NCBI GenBank assembly: GCA_900766825.1
Contig: CAAFWU010000063.1
Coordinates: 1-64,000 of the forward strand
Length of the DNA: 64,000 nt
Source: Bacteroidales bacterium
Lineage (GTDB): Bacteria; Bacteroidota; Bacteroidia; Bacteroidales; Marinilabiliaceae
Reading direction: 5' to 3'
Position numbers and translations under genes: made by a program. The notes under the pieces were generated by a model. That model was not told where the DNA came from and did no database searches. It worked only from the letters and a program-made list of their open reading frames with translations. Each line of letters starts with the position of its first letter. The first letter of the stretch is position 1. Positions 61,611 to 64,000 of the stretch are shown one piece after another.

Positions 61611-63662
61611 CTACTTTTTAGAATTCCAAACGACCACTTCGATACGCCTATTTTCTTTGTGCTTAGAAGCATCGCAATAGCGACCACGGAAGCAGCGGTT
61701 TTTGAGGTAACGCTCGCCGTAGCCACGAGGAATAAGCTGACTTGCTTTAACACCACGGGAGACAAGGTAATCTTTAGCCTTGTCCGCCATACGCTGAGAG
61801 AGGTCAAGATTAGTATACTTGTTGCCCTTAGCCTCAGTGTGAGCGTTGAGTTTGACGGTAACACCAGGTGACTTAACAAGATAAGAAGCGAGCTTATCGA
61901 GGGTTTTGAGAGCCTCAGCATCAAGATCGTTGTCGTAAGCAATGACCATACCCGATATGTCGTCCAAGACTTCGTCGTTGAAGATAGGGGTCAACTTAAT
62001 GCCCTCTTTGGAGATGTTAGCAAGTTCCTCTTCTGTTACCTGAAGTGTTTTATCATTGTATCCAGCCTTGCTTGCAGCAATGATAATTTCTTTGCCTTCG
62101 ATAGCATCAGGGTTGACATCAAGGACAACGGTACCTGTTGCATCGGTTTCGCCAAATGTTATTTCAGTTTCAGTCTCTTCGTCGAGGAATCTAACTGCGG
62201 CACCCTCAATGAGTTCGTTGTTATAAGTGCTGTAGACCTTGGTTGTGAAAGCCATAGATACAGCTTTCATAATAGGCTGATCGTTGATTTCTGAGAGAGG
62301 AGCCTTTGTTTCCGCGATGTTAACGTTCTCCATGCCGAAGATGGGGGGCATTAAATCAGCCTTGCTATCCGTTTCTGGCTCTACATAGACGACGTCGAAA
62401 ATACCATCTACATTTTGATCGCCATGACGATTAGAAGAGAGGAAGCCTGTTACAGCATCAGGCTCAAGTTTTAGATAATAGAAGTCGTCATTGTTGCTAT
62501 TATATGGCTTCAACATATTGCGCACATTCTGCCATTTTCCATCGATATACTCTGCGCAGAAAATGTCAAGACCTCCATAACCTTTCCAAGTATCTGAACT
62601 AAAGTAGAGTTTTCCATCTACATTGAGAACAGGATAGAGCTCATCTCCATAAGAATTTACCTCGGGACCAAGATTTTCTACCTTAGTGAAGTGATTTATA
62701 TCTCCTGAGATTTGAGCACGAAAGATATCTTTACCTCCATAATTTTTGACTGACTTACCATAGATTTTTGTATGGTCAGGCATATTGGAAACGAAGTAGA
62801 GATACTTGTCATCAGGTGAAACATATGGGTGTGCAAGGTCAAATTCATCGCTATCGAACTCAATAAGACGTTCGTTTACCCATTCAGTTCCATCAAAATC
62901 AGCTACATAAATTTTGAGCATTGACTCCTTATTTACATAGACTGTCTTTGTATAAAAAAGATGCTTTTTGTCGCTGGTGAAAGAAATTGCACCAACGTGA
63001 TATGGGGAAAGAAGATTGTGCGAGAAAGGTTTGGGATGCTCACCATCAATTACTTTTCCATTCTCATAGCCTACTTGGTAGAGATTGAGGAAGGCATTAC
63101 CATTCTTATCAAGGTTTTTACTATCCTGAGCTGCATAGGAGAATACAAGATTATCCTCATAAACTTGAATACCGAAAGACTGACCATTAGCAAGAAGCTC
63201 TCGGTTTAGGTTTGCACGTACATCAGGCAAAAACTGTGGGTTATTCATAGCCCAACGGCATGCCTCTATAAAATCATTGATATACATGGGGCTAACTGGA
63301 GCAGCTCCTGATTTCTTAGCCTTATCGTACCATTCAATTGCCTCCTCATAAAGACCAAACCTATGAAGAGCCTTTGCATAATAGTAGATATCCTCACCAG
63401 TCAATTCACTCTCTATCTCAAGGTATTCCAGATAAGACTCCATGACACTATTGAGTTCATAGAGCGCGCGCGCTTTCATTTTACGCTCCTCGATGCCTAA
63501 CACACCACCAAGTTCCACTGCCTGATTCAAATACTCACGGCAATGGTAGTAGTCGCCTTCATCAAAAGAAGCACGAGCTTTGCGAATCTCTTTACGCTGA
63601 GCAAAAGCACCCGTCGAAGCGACGAGACACAGAATCAATATTGTGGTAAGAGTATATCTCAT
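61611..63662 (-). CDS. PorE-like protein: TPR, PD40 propeller, carboxypeptidase-like and OmpA domains
   Basis: This 683-residue protein starts at the ATG at 63662; a TTG further up is rejected. A signal peptide ends near TGAFAQ. Then come TPR repeats (about 25-140), a WD40-like PD40 beta propeller (about 165-430, with LYFVSNMPD, LYFSSDTWKGYGGLDIF and GFLSSNRHG blades), a carboxypeptidase-regulatory-like domain (about 470-560) and a C-terminal OmpA domain with LNAHTEAKGNKYTNLDLSQR and GYGERY, which binds peptidoglycan. This order is that of PorE of the type IX secretion system, and a PorP/SprF-like gene lies directly upstream, as is usual for the pair. No lipobox is seen. Confidence 0.9.
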   Translation of the reverse strand: MRYTLTTILILCLVASTGAFAQRKEIRKARASFDEGDYYHCREYLNQAVELGGVLGIEERKMKARALYELNSVMESYLEYLEIESELTGEDIYYYAKALHRFGLYEEAIEWYDKAKKSGAAPVSPMYINDFIEACRWAMNNPQFLPDVRANLNRELLANGQSFGIQVYEDNLVFSYAAQDSKNLDKNGNAFLNLYQVGYENGKVIDGEHPKPFSHNLLSPYHVGAISFTSDKKHLFYTKTVYVNKESMLKIYVADFDGTEWVNERLIEFDSDEFDLAHPYVSPDDKYLYFVSNMPDHTKIYGKSVKNYGGKDIFRAQISGDINHFTKVENLGPEVNSYGDELYPVLNVDGKLYFSSDTWKGYGGLDIFCAEYIDGKWQNVRNMLKPYNSNNDDFYYLKLEPDAVTGFLSSNRHGDQNVDGIFDVVYVEPETDSKADLMPPIFGMENVNIAETKAPLSEINDQPIMKAVSMAFTTKVYSTYNNELIEGAAVRFLDEETETEITFGETDATGTVVLDVNPDAIEGKEIIIAASKAGYNDKTLQVTEEELANISKEGIKLTPIFNDEVLDDISGMVIAYDNDLDAEALKTLDKLASYLVKSPGVTVKLNAHTEAKGNKYTNLDLSQRMADKAKDYLVSRGVKASQLIPRGYGERYLKNRCFRGRYCDASKHKENRRIEVVVWNSKK

Positions 63663-63688
63663 ATCCAACAAATGTCAATTTATCTACG

Positions 63689-63696
63689 CAAAGATA
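63689..63696 (-). promoter_or_regulatory. -7 element of the porE-like gene
   Basis: TATCTTTG on the minus strand, with a predicted start about 20 bases before the ATG. No convincing -33 element. Confidence 0.45.
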
Positions 63697-63813
63697 ACAT
63701 TAAAAAAACTAAAATGCAGCGTAGAACAGAAAAAGATACTCAATTGTTCTAAATTTCTCACCAATAAATCTAAACTGACAAGAGCAAGAACTGATGAATT
63801 TTCACAAATAATA

Positions 63814-64000
63814 TTAGAAGTGTCTAATTGAGCGCATACCAGGTCGTCTGGTTAGACGGAAGTCGTACTGCAAGGCAACTTCGTGAGATCCTGCAACTGT
63901 GTATTTCTTGATGTCGTTGAGGGGGAAGTCGAATGAGTACTTGATTGCCCAAGATTGTGTCATCTGATACTCGAGCAGGAAGACTATATCGGTCACTGTT
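63814..64000 (-). CDS. PorP/SprF-like outer membrane protein, C-terminal end only
   Basis: The last ~61 residues are present and the frame runs off the right edge of the window. The visible end (FLLEYQMTQSWAIKYSFD, then a DIKKYTVAGSHEVALQYDF strand) has the alternating beta-barrel pattern and closing strand of PorP/SprF proteins. Its stop lies about 150 bases before the porE-like start, the usual order of this pair. PorP proteins work with PorE-type proteins in type IX secretion or gliding. Confidence 0.75.
   Translation of the reverse strand, partial: TVTDIVFLLEYQMTQSWAIKYSFDFPLNDIKKYTVAGSHEVALQYDFRLTRRPGMRSIRHF

Noticed and set aside
1..64000. CRISPR arrays, tRNA or rRNA genes, insertion sequences
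   Set aside because: None was recognised by eye; RNase P RNA is the only structural RNA I can support. A tRNA or covariance scan would settle this.

Overview
The window looks like a chromosomal segment of a member of the Bacteroidales (Bacteroidota). The evidence is a SusC/SusD pair, BspA-type leucine-rich repeats, a fused MurF-alanine racemase, PorE/PorP-type cell-envelope genes and promoters of the form TTTG-N19-TAnnTTTG. I cannot fix the genus. Most of the window has a balanced base composition. The blocks at about 20.1-25.3 kb and 59-60 kb are clearly more AT-rich, which suggests transfer.

Layout. 1-5.6 kb: the 3' part of a large DUF1998-type SF2 helicase with a nuclease-like tail, then a UvrD-type helicase with a RelE/ParE-like N-terminus; together these look like a defence-type pair. 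5.7-13.7 kb: enolase, a BspA-like surface protein, MtgA, XerD, AroQ and pyruvate kinase. 13.8-16.1 kb: a minus-strand unit with a nitroreductase, a UbiA-type prenyltransferase and a KdsC-type phosphatase. 16.3-20.1 kb: an overlapping cassette of a tandem-domain glycosyltransferase, a GalT-like HIT enzyme (DUF4922) and a SpoIID-domain protein with no export signal. 20.3-25.2 kb: a self-contained, AT-rich three-gene cassette (Hsp70-TPR fusion, minimal SF1 helicase, unknown protein) closed by a strong terminator. This is the best candidate for an undescribed system.

25.4-35.1 kb: YccF, then minus-strand transport genes: SusC, SusD, a Met/His-motif lipoprotein, an OprC/NosA-like TonB receptor (probably copper) and an atypical dicarboxylate/amino acid symporter homologue. 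35.7-36.9 kb: an AAA ATPase (DUF4143 type) behind three 19-bp palindromic elements at an exact 33-bp period. 37.2-40.4 kb: ruvX, def, dnaN, ispE. 40.5-45.1 kb: two paralogous TPR-TM-SpoIIE proteins; one is an intact PP2C-type phosphatase and the other has lost most of its metal ligands. 45.4-56.2 kb: ysxC, a GH10-like hydrolase, an FAD oxidoreductase, recQ, tdk, murF-alr and rlmH. 56.4-64 kb (minus strand): topB, an acyltransferase with a G8 tract, RNase P RNA, a SPOR-like protein, a PorE-like OmpA protein and the end of a PorP/SprF-like protein.

All functions are inferred from motifs read by eye; no database search was run.
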